Below, piece by piece: positions 34,785 through 44,681 of a stretch of DNA of 64,000 bases. Origin of the DNA: JAGVSR01 sp963750715 (GTDB lineage: Bacteria > Pseudomonadota > Alphaproteobacteria > Rhizobiales > Hyphomicrobiaceae); contig CAVVRP010000012.1 of NCBI GenBank assembly GCA_963750715.1, positions 868,001 to 932,000 on the forward strand, read 5' to 3'. A program made the translations under genes and the position numbers. The notes under the pieces are model-generated. The model saw nothing but the letters and a program-made list of their open reading frames with translations, did not search any database and was not told where the DNA came from. Position 1 is the stretch's first letter. Each line of letters opens with the position of its first letter.

Positions 34785-35476
34785 TAGTGAGACTTTCCTG
34801 CGCGCAGCGGTTCGACCGTCGCCAGCTGGGCGCTATCGGAGTGGGGCTTCGACAGGTTGCGTGCGATCTCGGAGATCGAGGCGACACCACGCGTGGAGGC
34901 GCGGCCAAGCTTCACGGCAAAATGGTTATACGCCATGACGGCCGGGATGGCGGCCACCAGTCCGAGCGCGGTGGCAAAAAGTGCTTCCGCAATGCCCGGT
35001 GCGACGGTCGCGAGGCTCGTGTCCTGCTGATGGGCGATCGCGGTGAAGCTGTTCATGATGCCCCACACCGTTCCGAACAACCCGATGAAGGGAGCCGCCG
35101 ACCCGACGGTTGCCAGGAAGGGGAGACCGGCCTCGATGCGCTCGAGTTCCGACTTGAATGACGCGCGCATAGCGCGTTCAAGCCGGGCGCGGATGCTGCC
35201 GCGATCTTCGCCTCGCGCGCCGCCGTCCTCCGCCTCGCGTTCGGCCGCCGACAGCAGCGTGCGGACGAGCCCGCTGGAGGCGGGCACATGCTTGGTCGCG
35301 GCTTGATCGAGACGATCGAGTTCGCGGCGCAGCTTGAACAGGCGGATTGTCTTCTCGATCATGATCGACCAGCAGCCAACCGAGGCCAGCACGAGAATCA
35401 GCATGACGGCCTTGACGACCGGGTCTGCTATCGAAACCATATCGACGATTGAGAAGCTGTGAGGCTGCACGGGCAC
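34784..35476 (-). CDS. exbB: MotA/TolQ/ExbB proton channel subunit ExbB
   Basis: 230 aa with three membrane helices; first is VVKAVMLILVLASVGCWSIM. The cytoplasmic domain lies between helices 1 and 2. The conserved block GLPFLATVGSAAPFIGLFGTVWGIM and the following TVAPGIAEALFATALGLVAA are typical of ExbB/TolQ. The operon also contains a small exported protein 5 bp upstream, exbD and tonB. Confidence 0.95.
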   Translation of the reverse strand: MPVQPHSFSIVDMVSIADPVVKAVMLILVLASVGCWSIMIEKTIRLFKLRRELDRLDQAATKHVPASSGLVRTLLSAAEREAEDGGARGEDRGSIRARLERAMRASFKSELERIEAGLPFLATVGSAAPFIGLFGTVWGIMNSFTAIAHQQDTSLATVAPGIAEALFATALGLVAAIPAVMAYNHFAVKLGRASTRGVASISEIARNLSKPHSDSAQLATVEPLRAGKSH

Positions 35477-35481
35477 TTGCC

Positions 35482-36012
35482 TTACTTTGAAAGTTGGACG
35501 TTACCGATCAATGATTTCACCGTCATGCCTGCGAGGCAGTCGGTGAGCGGGCCGCTATCGGCCTTGCAGTCGACAACGTCGTTGATGAGCAGGCTACCGA
35601 CCTTGTCGCAAGCAGTGCCGTCCAGATCGAACAGCTTGACGGTTCGCTTCGACGCCTTGAGCGGGGCGAGATCCACGGCGAAGCGGCGGCCGATGACGCC
35701 ATCGGGCTGAAACAGGATCAGGTCGAGCTTCATCGCCTGAAACGCCGTTGGCCCTTGGTTGTCGACGACGATGTAGGCGCGGCACCCCTTGTCTTGCGTC
35801 TCAAGCTTGTTCAGTTCGATAGCCACCTTGGTGGCATCGGCAGCCATGCTCGGATGCGCGACGGCGAACGTGACGACGGTGGCGGCACCAACCCAGGCAA
35901 GGCCCGCCATCGTCCCGCGGCCTGCTCCGGCTTTCTGTTTTTTGTTCTCGGGGGTCGAAACGCCGCTCAAAACCGCCTCCAATTCCCAACCCCACCGGAC
36001 ACGGCAGGCCAC
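35482..36012 (-). CDS. Exported protein of unknown function, first gene of the exbBD-tonB operon
   Basis: 176 aa as read from 36012; an internal ATG at 35910 (142 aa) gives a cleaner signal peptide (GLAWVGAATVVTFAVAHPSM, cut after MAADA-like site), so the true start is uncertain. Mature protein has KGCRAYIVVDNQGPTAFQAM, RRFAVDLAPLKASKRTVKLF and several Cys (CRAY, ACDKV, DCKAD, DCLAG), suggesting two disulfides in a small beta-rich domain. Similar proteins sit upstream of exbB in other rhizobia as far as I recall. It ends 5 bp before exbB, so an accessory role to Ton energy transduction is plausible. Confidence 0.65.
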   Translation of the reverse strand: MACRVRWGWELEAVLSGVSTPENKKQKAGAGRGTMAGLAWVGAATVVTFAVAHPSMAADATKVAIELNKLETQDKGCRAYIVVDNQGPTAFQAMKLDLILFQPDGVIGRRFAVDLAPLKASKRTVKLFDLDGTACDKVGSLLINDVVDCKADSGPLTDCLAGMTVKSLIGNVQLSK

Positions 36013-36405
36013 GCTTCTTGTTCTTGTATAACATGACAGTTCAGTTCCGTCCGGTTCACCTCCGGGCAGTTGCCGAAGGTGTGAGCGGACGTGAAGGGGC
36101 CGACCAGCCTGAGGCGACGGCCAAGCGCCCGATCTATGGCAACTTCTCTACGGGAATCAATATCTTCCTGTCAGCGGGACCGTGTTTTTGCGGCCGACCC
36201 AGCGTTGGAGGCTTAATCGGGAAAAATTCCCACATGCGACTGCCTAAATTTCCCGATGTAGCGCTACCACAGCGTTGCGAAAATCAACTGCCCGTTCTCG
36301 AGCTGGGTAAACGGCCCATTGCCGCTGGCGGAGCGTGCCGGTTACGTCGATGACGGACGAATCTTTACTGAGTTGCAAGGCGACGACCGCCATAAAGGAA
36401 CTCCG
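36013..36405. promoter_or_regulatory. Divergent promoter region of the Ton operon and the TonB-dependent receptor
   Basis: About 390 bp with no gene I can support. It must carry the promoters of both the exbBD-tonB operon and the receptor. The only symmetry I see is GGGAA-AAA-TTCCC at 36219-36231. I did not find a convincing Fur, Irr (ICE) or RirA box or a cobalamin riboswitch by eye, so the receptor's ligand cannot be inferred from control elements. Confidence 0.4.
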
Positions 36406-39115
36406 ATGACGCCGCGAAAGCACTTGCTGGGTCTTCTGTTGACCACCGCGATCATCGCCCCGTCCGGCGCTCTTGCCCAGCAGCCTGCCAAACCGGCCCC
36501 GGTCTCTCCGCCGGCTGCGGAAGCACCGGCACCAACCACAGCTCCGCCGCCGGCTCCCACCACCGCCTCGCCGCCGCCCGCTAACGGAGCGGCGACGCCG
36601 GCGCAACCCGCCGCGAATGGCGCAGCGCCTGCGGCTGACGCCCAGAAGCAACTGCCTGAAGTGGAAGTCATCCAACAGAACCCGACGCTACCCGCTAAGC
36701 CAAAGACGAAGCCGGTCGCGCAGCAGACGCCGCCTCCCGCGCCGCAGCCGGCCGCCACGCCCCAGGTCGTCGAGGCTCCTGCGCAGCCGCAAGGCCCGTC
36801 ATTGGCCCCGGTCGGTCCACCGCCCGGCAACACGCCCGTGAACATGTCGCCGGCCGGTGGCGCGATCCCGCTCGACAAGGTGCCGGGGGCGGTCAGCCGT
36901 GTGACGGCCGCCGACATCGGGCAGGATGGATTAAGACAGCCGCAGAACGTGCTGAACCAGCTGGTGCCGGGGATCATTCTGTCCGACACCGCCGGCAGCA
37001 GCTTCCGCACTGACGTGTCCTATCGCGGCTTCGACGCATCGCCAATCGGCGGGCGCTCGCAGGCGATCGCCGTCTACCAGAACGGCGTGCGCATCAACGA
37101 AGCCTTCGGCGATACCGTCAACCTGGATCTGATCCCGGCCATCGCCATCAGCGACATGACGGTGGTCGGCAATAATCCGGTGTACGGCCTCAATGCCATC
37201 GGCGGCGCCATCGGCATCACGATGAAGGACGGCTTCACCTATCAGGGCGCCACGATCGACATCATGGGCGGCTCGTTCGGCCGCAAGCAGATCGCGGCCG
37301 AGTATGGCGCGCAGAGCGGCACGGTCGGCGCATACGTCGCCGCCGAGGCTTTGGAAGAAGACGGGTTCCGCGATTTCTCGGCAGCCGAACTGCGCCGCTT
37401 CTACGGCGACCTCGGCTTCAAGGGCAGCGCGGTCGAACTCCACGTGAGCTTGAATGCCGCGAAAAGCGACGCCGGCGTCGTCACCGCCGCCCCGGTCGAC
37501 CTTCTGGATCTGGGCTGGAACCGCACCTTCACCAGCCCGCAGGATACAGACCTCGAAGTCATCATGCCGACGCTGTCGGGCAGCGTGCAGGCGACCGAGA
37601 CACTGACGCTCTCGGGCCTCGCCTATTATCGCAAATTCAAGTCGAACGTCATCGACGGCAACCTCTCCGATGCTGTCGCCCTGCGCGGCGGATCCCTCCG
37701 TCTTGTGCCTGTCGGAAGTCGACAACGGCGTTGTCGTCGAAGAAGAAGTCGAGGACAAGGACGGCAACTCCGTACCCTCGTCCATCGGCGATCCGCTCGG
37801 TTCCATCGAACGCATCAACCAGGATGCGCGCAGCTACGGCGGTTCGATGCAGGCTGTCGAGAAGGCGAAGGTATTCGACCGACCGAACCAGTTCCTGATC
37901 GGCGCCAGCTACGATCACGGCAAGGTCAACTACAAGACGTCGAGCGAACTCGGCACCATCGGCGATCGCTTCGTCGTCACCGGCAGCGGCATCATCGTCG
38001 AAGAGCCGGAAGATCTCGAGCCGCGCAATCTCGACGCCGAAAACACCTACTGGGGCTTCTATTTCACCAACACGCTCGACGTCACCGATGCGTTCTCCTT
38101 GACTCTCGGCGGCCGCTACAATCACGCCACCATCCAGTTGACCGACCTCACCGGCAACTTCCCCGAAATCACAACGACCAACACGTACGAACGCTTCAAC
38201 CCGATGGTCGGCGGCACCTACAAATTCTTCCCCGGCCTGTCGCTTTACAGCGGCTACTCGGAAGCGAACCGCGCGCCGACCGCCGCTGAACTTGCCTGCG
38301 CCGAGCCCGAGAACCCCTGCCTCATCGAAAGTTTCCTGACGGATGACCCGCCGTTGAAGCAGGTCGTCTCGCACACGGTCGAAGCGGGCCTGCGTGGCGA
38401 ATTGACCTCTTACGACCGCCAGCGCTTCTCCTGGAGCGCCGGCTACTTCCGCACGCTCAGCCAGGACGATATTCTGAACGTCGCGGCCGAGCAGACAGGC
38501 CGCGGTTACTTCCTCAACGCCGGCGACACCCTGCGCCAGGGCATCGAACTCGCCGCCGCCTACCAGACCTCGCGCTTCTCGGTGTACGGCTCCTATGCCC
38601 TCGTCGATGCGACGTTCCAGGACGACCTCGTGCTGCCCGCTCCGAACACGCCCGGCGCCGAGGATTGTCCCGATGTCACCGTGCCGGCCGGCGTCGAAGA
38701 ACCAACCTGCAATTTCGTGCAGAAGGGCGACACCCTGCCCGGCATCCCGCGAAACAGGATCAAGGCTGGCTTCGAATACTGGATCACGTCGCAGTGGAAG
38801 TTTGGTTCCGATCTCATCTGGGCGAGCGACCAGTTCTTCTTCGGCGACGAGGCGAACAACAATACGCCGCTCTCGGGCTACACGCGCGTCGACCTGCACA
38901 CGTCCTACGACATCACCGAGAACATCCAGGTCTACGGCCTCGTCAAGAACCTGTTCGACAAGCGCTATGGTCTTTACGGCACGTTCTTCGACACGGAAGA
39001 GGCCAACGGCGCTGCAGTCGGCGCAGGGCTCGGCGATGAGTTCTTTAACGATCCGCGCAGCATCACTCCGGCCCAACCGTTCGCTATCTACGGCGGCTTG
39101 AAGATGACGTTCTGA
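36406..39115 (+). CDS. TonB-dependent outer-membrane receptor, frame disrupted by +1 base
   Basis: ATG 36406 follows AAAGGAA. Signal peptide (~1-24), then an unusual ~125-residue Pro/Ala-rich region including LPEVEVIQQNP, then the plug (KVPGAVSRVTAADIGQDGLR to NPVYGLNAIGGAIGITMKDG) and barrel. An extra T near 37675 (GATGCTGTCGCC for GATGCTGCGCC) shifts the frame. Restored, NLSDA runs into PCAADPSVLCLSEVDN and the barrel continues to FAIYGGLKMTF with a C-terminal Phe. The intact protein would be ~902 aa. Paired cysteines occur in extracellular loops. Ligand unknown; iron-chelate uptake is a guess from the Ton operon opposite. Confidence 0.88.
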
Positions 39116-39144
39116 TTGGCACTTCTCCCGTCCAATCGACCTTG

Positions 39145-39178
39145 GCGGCGCGCTTTGTGAAAGGCGCGCCGCTTTTTT
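39145..39178 (+). terminator. Rho-independent terminator of the receptor gene
   Basis: Nine-base GC arms (GCGGCGCGC / GCGCGCCGC) around an 10-nt loop, extended by TTT/AAA pairing, followed by TTTTTT at 39173-39178. Lies 30 bp after the receptor stop. Confidence 0.9.
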
Positions 39179-39289
39179 GTATGTTACGCGCCAAACACGT
39201 CCCCATTCGCAGCCGCGGTCTTATGACACTGGTTGCGCAGTGCGGTGAGAACGGCCCGTCTTCGGATAGCCGATCACGTAGCGCCAATT

Positions 39290-42200
39290 CTAGCCGTCTC
39301 TTGTCGCAAACTTCGTGGCGCGTCTTATTGCTCCATTCGATCTGTTGGGCGTACTGCGATCCTTATTGATACGGAGCCAACTCTGCATTCGGATAAGCGC
39401 TTCAGGAAGCACTACGAGATTGAGGAAGGTCGCCGTCGTCAAACCGCCGAGAATAGCGATTGCCATGGGCGCCTCGATCTCGTGGCCCGGGCGCCCAAGA
39501 CCGAGTGCCAGCGGAACAAGCCCCAGTGCTGCCATTAGAGCCGTCATGAATACGGGGGCGAAGCGCTCGGCGGCGGCCACCCGAATAGTATGATCAGACC
39601 AGGCGCGGCCCTCTCGGTCCACAAGGTGCTCCACGTGAGCGAGCATCATGACAGAGTTCCGCGCGCCGATTCCGAAGACAGTGACGAGTCCCACAAGGCT
39701 ACCCAGCGTGAGTCCGATGCCACTCGCCACGATCGCCGCCATGCCTCCGATGAGACAGAACGGCACGTTGATTAGCAGCACGGCCGCCAATGCACGGCGC
39801 TCAAACGCAGCGGTGAGAACGATGATCACCAAGGTAATGCTGACAGAGGTCAAGAGTCCGAGACGGATCTGTCCCGCTCGCTCCTCTTCGGCTTGACCTG
39901 CGTAGGATACGTACACGCCCGCGGGGAGCTTCAACGCGCTGACGCGCTTCTTGACCTCCGAAACGATGTCACGCAGCGAGTGATGCTCTGAGCCATTGAA
40001 ATTTACGTTGACACGCCGCTGCGCTCCCTCGTGTTGAATGTTCGAACGACCCTCAGTCATGATGATCGAAGCCACATTGCCGAGTAGTACGCGTGTCTTT
40101 GCATTGCCGACGAGCAAATTCGAAAGCTGCTCTATGCGATTGCGCTCGTTCGGCGGAAGAATGACAACAACGTCGACGGTTTGGGCGCCGATGTACGTTT
40201 GTCCGATTGTCGTGCCGGCGAACGCCGTCTGCATGGTGTCGAGTGCGTCTTGAGGGGTAAGGCCATAGTTAGTCAGCGCTACTCGATCGAGCTTAACCGC
40301 GATGGTCGGGACCTTGGCGGCTCTTGGGATCCTCAGAGCCTCGATGCCATCGACCGAAGCAATGGCCTTCTCGATCTGCTCGGCTGTAACTTCGAGAGCT
40401 TGGAGTTCGGTGCCACTCAGGTTGATGACCATCTGGGCCGTCTCGCCGCTAAGACTCTCGCTAATGCGGTCGCCGAGGAAGGTCATGGCTTCCGTCCGTA
40501 CCTCGGGAAAGTTTTCGAGCACGTCTCTGATCTTTTCTTGAGCCTCTGTCTCTGTTTCACTGTGTTCGCTCGTGAGCTCGACGTGGAACTCGCTCTTGTC
40601 GGGGCTCCAGGTATCCTCGCCCGCTTCGGCGCGGCCGATTTGATGGCCGACAGCGCGGATGAACGGCAGCTTCAAAAGCTCATTCGAGATCCGCACGCCC
40701 GTGGCCGCGATGTCTCCGACGGACGTGCCCTGCGCCGCGGTCGCCATCTGGATTACGAAGTGCCCCTCACGGAACTGCGGAATGAGTTCACTGCGCAGAA
40801 ACGGTGCCACGGCTACGGCTGCCGCCGCCGCCGCCGCGAGCACGCCGACCGTGACGCGCCAGTTCGTGCGCACCTTTTCCATGCACCAGGCCTGAAAATC
40901 CTTCATCCGATCCAAAAGGCGCGGTGTCTCTCTGGCCGCCTCGCCGGTGAGGAGCAGCGCGCAAAGCGCCGGCGTCACGGTTAGCGCCACCACCATCGAC
41001 GCCATGACTGCGATGACGAAGGTGAGCGCCATCGGCCCGATGAACCGGCCCTGAACTCCGCCTGCGAACAGTATCGGCAGAAATACAAAGATCACTGCGA
41101 GTGTTCCGTAAAGCATCGACCCTCTAATTTCGATCGAGGCCTCCTCAATCGTCCCAAGGTCGTCGTCGCGGCCCTCGGCCTTTGCCAACCGAAGTCGCCT
41201 CATGATGTTCTCGATGTCGATGATCGCATCGTCGACCAGCACACCCAGGGCCAGCGCAAAGCCGCCGAGCGTCATCGTGTTGAGCGTCTGCCCGAATTGG
41301 GCAAGCACAAAAATTGCTGCCAGAAGTGACAAGGGGATTGCCAGGAATGAGATCAGCGCCGCTTTCCAACTGCGCAGGAAAGCGTAGAGCACGGCCAGGA
41401 TCAGTGCCGAACCAAGCGCAAGCGCGTGCTCGAGGTTGCCTAGCGCACGCTCAATGAACGACGCTGGACGGTGGAGCAGGACGACATCGATGCCGCGATG
41501 CGCAAGCGCGGGTTTCAAGTCTTTGAGCGCATTCTCAATCGCGACGGTGGCCTTGAGCGTGTTAGCACCGAACTGGCTCGAGACCGTGACCAGCACGCCT
41601 GGCTTGCCCATGATCGTCGCGTCGCCGATCGGCACGGCGGGGCCGATGGTGACATTCGCGACCTGACCGACCGTGACCGGTGTGTTGCCCTCCATAACGA
41701 CTAGAGCTTGCGCGAGTGCTTGGGGATCGGGTGTCGGCGGAGGCACGTCGACCGTGATGCGCTGCGAACTGGTGTCAATAGTGCCGCCGCCGCGCAACGT
41801 CAGCGCAGACCGCCCAGCTTCCATGACATCTTTGAGGGTCAGGCCGAGACCGGCGAGACGGTTGAGGTCCGGCTGGATCTGAACCTGACGGATTGCGCCA
41901 CCGTACACCGTGACGCGAGCAATGCCCGGCAATGCCAGCAAATGCGGATTGATCGTCCAATCCGCGATGTCGCGCAGCGTGTAGGCATCGACTACGTCTG
42001 AGATGAGACCGAACTTCAAGACGTCCATGGTGCTCGATGTAAGCGGCGTCAACTTTGGCTGTGCGACGCCTTCCGGCAGCTCGCCCGCGAGCGTCGCCAA
42101 GCGCTCGGATATGCCTTGGCGGATCGTGATCGGATCCACATCGTCTTCAAAGCTCACCAGAACCACTGAAAGCCCGTACACCGACTCGGACCGCATGAAT

Positions 42201-42436
42201 TTGACGCCGGGTGCGCCATTGACGGCCGCCTCGATTGGCCGCGTGACGATTTGCTCGACGTGCTCAGGGGCAAACCCGGGCGCCTCGGTCTGGATCGTGA
42301 CCTGCGGCGGAACGAACTCAGGAAAGACATCCAGCGGCGCGCGCAGCGCGAAGACCACGCCCATGACCAGCCATGCAACGGACATCACCGCCACGACTGT
42401 TCGGTAGCGAATTGACCATCGGATCAGGGCGTCCAT
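39290..42436 (-). CDS. RND efflux permease (CzcA/HME-like)
   Basis: 1048 aa, full length. Starts with IRWSIRYRTVVAVMSVAWLV-type helix 1, then periplasmic porter domains (DVFPEFVPPQVTIQTEAPGF, PIEAAVNGAPGVKFMRSES) and helix 4 with VLVDDAIIDIENIMRRLRLA, whose acidic residues form the proton relay. The second half repeats the layout (GLVTVFGIGARNSVMMLAHV). The PEFVPPQVTIQTEAPG entrance and DDAIxDxEN helix fit heavy-metal-type RND pumps, though the substrate is open. It is 11 bp downstream of its membrane-fusion protein. No outer-membrane channel gene is nearby. Base composition looks less GC-rich than the neighbours. Confidence 0.9.
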   Translation of the reverse strand: MDALIRWSIRYRTVVAVMSVAWLVMGVVFALRAPLDVFPEFVPPQVTIQTEAPGFAPEHVEQIVTRPIEAAVNGAPGVKFMRSESVYGLSVVLVSFEDDVDPITIRQGISERLATLAGELPEGVAQPKLTPLTSSTMDVLKFGLISDVVDAYTLRDIADWTINPHLLALPGIARVTVYGGAIRQVQIQPDLNRLAGLGLTLKDVMEAGRSALTLRGGGTIDTSSQRITVDVPPPTPDPQALAQALVVMEGNTPVTVGQVANVTIGPAVPIGDATIMGKPGVLVTVSSQFGANTLKATVAIENALKDLKPALAHRGIDVVLLHRPASFIERALGNLEHALALGSALILAVLYAFLRSWKAALISFLAIPLSLLAAIFVLAQFGQTLNTMTLGGFALALGVLVDDAIIDIENIMRRLRLAKAEGRDDDLGTIEEASIEIRGSMLYGTLAVIFVFLPILFAGGVQGRFIGPMALTFVIAVMASMVVALTVTPALCALLLTGEAARETPRLLDRMKDFQAWCMEKVRTNWRVTVGVLAAAAAAAVAVAPFLRSELIPQFREGHFVIQMATAAQGTSVGDIAATGVRISNELLKLPFIRAVGHQIGRAEAGEDTWSPDKSEFHVELTSEHSETETEAQEKIRDVLENFPEVRTEAMTFLGDRISESLSGETAQMVINLSGTELQALEVTAEQIEKAIASVDGIEALRIPRAAKVPTIAVKLDRVALTNYGLTPQDALDTMQTAFAGTTIGQTYIGAQTVDVVVILPPNERNRIEQLSNLLVGNAKTRVLLGNVASIIMTEGRSNIQHEGAQRRVNVNFNGSEHHSLRDIVSEVKKRVSALKLPAGVYVSYAGQAEEERAGQIRLGLLTSVSITLVIIVLTAAFERRALAAVLLINVPFCLIGGMAAIVASGIGLTLGSLVGLVTVFGIGARNSVMMLAHVEHLVDREGRAWSDHTIRVAAAERFAPVFMTALMAALGLVPLALGLGRPGHEIEAPMAIAILGGLTTATFLNLVVLPEALIRMQSWLRINKDRSTPNRSNGAIRRATKFATRDG

Positions 42437-42447
42437 TTGGGTAGGAT

Positions 42448-43440
42448 CTAGTCGGGATCGGAGCTGGCGATCGGCAGGCTGCGGTCCGCTCGCTCGGCTT
42501 CAAGCTCCTTCTCATTCACTTTCTCGGGCACCGGTTTTTTGGTGCGCTGCCCGCTTTCGTCATCGTCGTCGATTGATCCTGGCTCGGCTTCGCGCGACAG
42601 AAGCGCTGACGCGCCCTGGACCACCACCTTGGTCCCCGCAACAAATTCAGTCGTCAGGTAGCCGTCCGCGACCGGCATCGCTAGAGACACATGTTTCCGC
42701 TCAAATTCGCCAGGCGCTTTTTCGACGTAGCACCACGAGTTGCCAGCAAAAACAACGACGGCGGAGGCCGGAACGATCACGCCGGCCGTCGGGGCGCTGC
42801 GCTCGGCCGTAATCTTGGCTCGGTCGCCAGGCCGCAAACTCGGTCCTGTCGGCATTATCCCGAAGAACGAGGTTCCGGGCATCGCGAGACTGCCAGAAGG
42901 CGCCGGCCAGACTGTCGTCAGCGGCGTTTCTTCTCCGCCGCCCAGTGGCGTGATGCGAACATTCTCTGGGTCTCGTTCGACGGACCGGGGAAAGTCCAAA
43001 CGAACCAACGTGGTCTTGCCAGACGAGAGTTCGTCCACGAGCTGCTGGCGCTTTTCGGCTGCGAGGAACGGTGCGGCATCGCCCCAAGCGTTGCGCAGCC
43101 GAAGTTCCAGAAGTGCGACCTGTGTCGCGTCTGTTGCAACCTGCCGTTCGGCGTTATCGACGCGATGCTCGCCGAGTGAACTGGTGCCCTTGAAGCGCTC
43201 GAGAGTTCTCTTGCTAAAGGCCAATGAGATTTGGGCGGCGCGAATCTCAGAGTTCAGCTCGGTTAGCGCGTCCGGGCTGATGAGCGTGGCGATGCCATCG
43301 ATCTTCTGCGCCATTTCTGCCGACTGGAGCTCCACTGCGACCGGCTTGAAGTTGCTTTCATGCTCCGCCGTATACGCTTCCGACCGCGGTTCGTCACACG
43401 CTCCTAGTGCCAGCAAAAGAATGAAGCCAAACCGTTGCAT
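42448..43440 (-). CDS. RND periplasmic adaptor (membrane-fusion) lipoprotein
   Basis: 330 aa. N-terminal lipoprotein signal with lipobox LALGAC. A helical segment (LTELNSEIRAAQISLAFSKR... VDNAERQVATDATQVALLEL) forms the adaptor hairpin; the beta-barrel part carries LRPGDRAKITAERSAPTAGV and VVQGASALLSRE. The C-terminus is very acidic (SIDDDDESGQ) and charged, possibly metal-binding. It is the first gene of the two-gene RND operon and probably defines the pump's inner face to a TolC-like channel encoded elsewhere. Confidence 0.85.
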   Translation of the reverse strand: MQRFGFILLLALGACDEPRSEAYTAEHESNFKPVAVELQSAEMAQKIDGIATLISPDALTELNSEIRAAQISLAFSKRTLERFKGTSSLGEHRVDNAERQVATDATQVALLELRLRNAWGDAAPFLAAEKRQQLVDELSSGKTTLVRLDFPRSVERDPENVRITPLGGGEETPLTTVWPAPSGSLAMPGTSFFGIMPTGPSLRPGDRAKITAERSAPTAGVIVPASAVVVFAGNSWCYVEKAPGEFERKHVSLAMPVADGYLTTEFVAGTKVVVQGASALLSREAEPGSIDDDDESGQRTKKPVPEKVNEKELEAERADRSLPIASSDPD

Positions 43441-43693
43441 GTCGACTTATAACTTTCCAACCGGGACAAATTCTTACGTTAGCTCGGGAAGAATGCCCCA
43501 TCAGCTACATAGCCGCCAGCGCAATATTATTTCGTTCAAGTCCAATCGAATTTCGCTGTTCGTCCGCAGTCCTCGCCAAATTGGTAAAGAGCGGCGTTTC
43601 GCCTGCCACGGCAGGACGACACGGACTGAGTTCTTATGAAACGCGCCGGTTTTTCCGACTTCGCAATTTCGGCGCCCGCTGCTATGGCGCCGT

Positions 43694-43992
43694 TTGTTGG
43701 CGCTCCACACTCCGTCAAGCGCCTGGTCGTATGGCCTTGAAGCTTACGGCACGGTCGACAGGATGGGCGGATCGGGCAACCCGAGCGAAGCGCAGGGGCC
43801 GATCGTCTATTACACGCAGCAACCGGGGCCGTCGGGCAGATGGAAGGCCGAGCGGATGGCGTTCGAGCCGCGAGCCAAAGGCGACGACGAGGCCCAGAAC
43901 GCAAGCATGACGATCAGACTTGGCTTTTCGCCGCTCTCAATGAGAACACGCCGGACGGCACGCTGAAGCTCAGCGTCGAGATTGACTTCTAG
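43694..43992 (+). pseudogene. Degraded fragment of an unidentified gene
   Basis: Between the RND operon and the nitroreductase lies a coding-like run: YGLEAYGTVDRMGG, GPIVYYTQQPGPSGRWKAER, up to EAQNAS. One missing base near 43906 then moves the end (DDQTWLFAALNENTPDGTLK to a TAG at 43990) into another frame. No start codon or N-terminus is recognisable upstream, and 43441-43693 holds nothing else. Best read as the 3' remnant of a gene cut by the event that brought in the RND operon; family unknown. Confidence 0.4.
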
Positions 43993-44004
43993 GCCAATCG
44001 CGTT

Positions 44005-44583
44005 TCAGCCCCGCCATCTCGAAACGATGTCGTCGAGATTGGGGCGGTCGCGGTCGGCCGGCTTGGCGACCGGCGTGCCGATGTAAACGAAGCCTGCCAC
44101 GCGCTCGTTGTCAGCCAGACCTAGCGACGACTTCACGCGCGGGCTATAGGCCACCCATTCGGTGATCCAGGAGGTGCCGAAGCCGAGGGCATTGGCGGCG
44201 ACGCAAAGGTTGTAGGCGGAAGCTCCCGCTGACAGAACCTGTTCCCATTCCGGCGCGCCGCGTGTTTCGACAACGCGTGAGACCACCGCAACAACCACCG
44301 GCGCGCGTGCAAATCGGTTGCGTTCGGTCTCCAGTCGCACCGGCGATGGCGGGTTTGCTAAGTCTTCGGCTACGAGCGCCCGTGCGGCAATCTCGCCCAG
44401 CCGCAACCTGTCATCCCCCTCGAGTAGGATGAACCGCCAAGGCGCCAGTTTCTTGTGATCTGGAACGCGGGCGGCAATCTTCAGAATTTTGTGGAGTTCA
44501 TCGGTGCTCGGGCCGGGTGCGGACAGCATATCCGGCTTGACGGACCGGCGCGTCTCGAGAAACTCAAGAATTGATGCGTTCAT
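44005..44583 (-). CDS. Nitroreductase-family flavoprotein, YdjA-like
   Basis: 192 aa from ATG 44583 (the frame opens upstream). LEFLETRRSVKPDMLSAPGP and ELHKILKIAARVPDHKKLAP with WRFILLEG are the FMN-binding N-terminus of YdjA/RutE-type nitroreductases; ASAYNLCVAANALGFGTSWI is the dimer-interface block and GTPVAKPADRDRPNL the C-terminus. These enzymes reduce nitro or quinone substrates with NAD(P)H; natural substrate unknown. Confidence 0.9.
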   Translation of the reverse strand: MNASILEFLETRRSVKPDMLSAPGPSTDELHKILKIAARVPDHKKLAPWRFILLEGDDRLRLGEIAARALVAEDLANPPSPVRLETERNRFARAPVVVAVVSRVVETRGAPEWEQVLSAGASAYNLCVAANALGFGTSWITEWVAYSPRVKSSLGLADNERVAGFVYIGTPVAKPADRDRPNLDDIVSRWRG

Positions 44584-44681
44584 AGCCGCGTCCGCTCCAA
44601 CCGCGTCTGGCGGGAGAGCGCCCAACCGGCCGGCGATCTGGTACACTGACTGCGTCGAAACGCAAAGGACACCGCGACCCG

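Noticed and set aside
36013..36405. Cobalamin riboswitch before the TonB-dependent receptor
   Set aside because: The conserved B12-box elements are absent, so a vitamin B12 receptor call is not supported.
37649..39076. 475-codon minus-strand ORF inside the receptor gene
   Set aside because: Antisense shadow. The plus strand in the same stretch encodes a typical receptor barrel.
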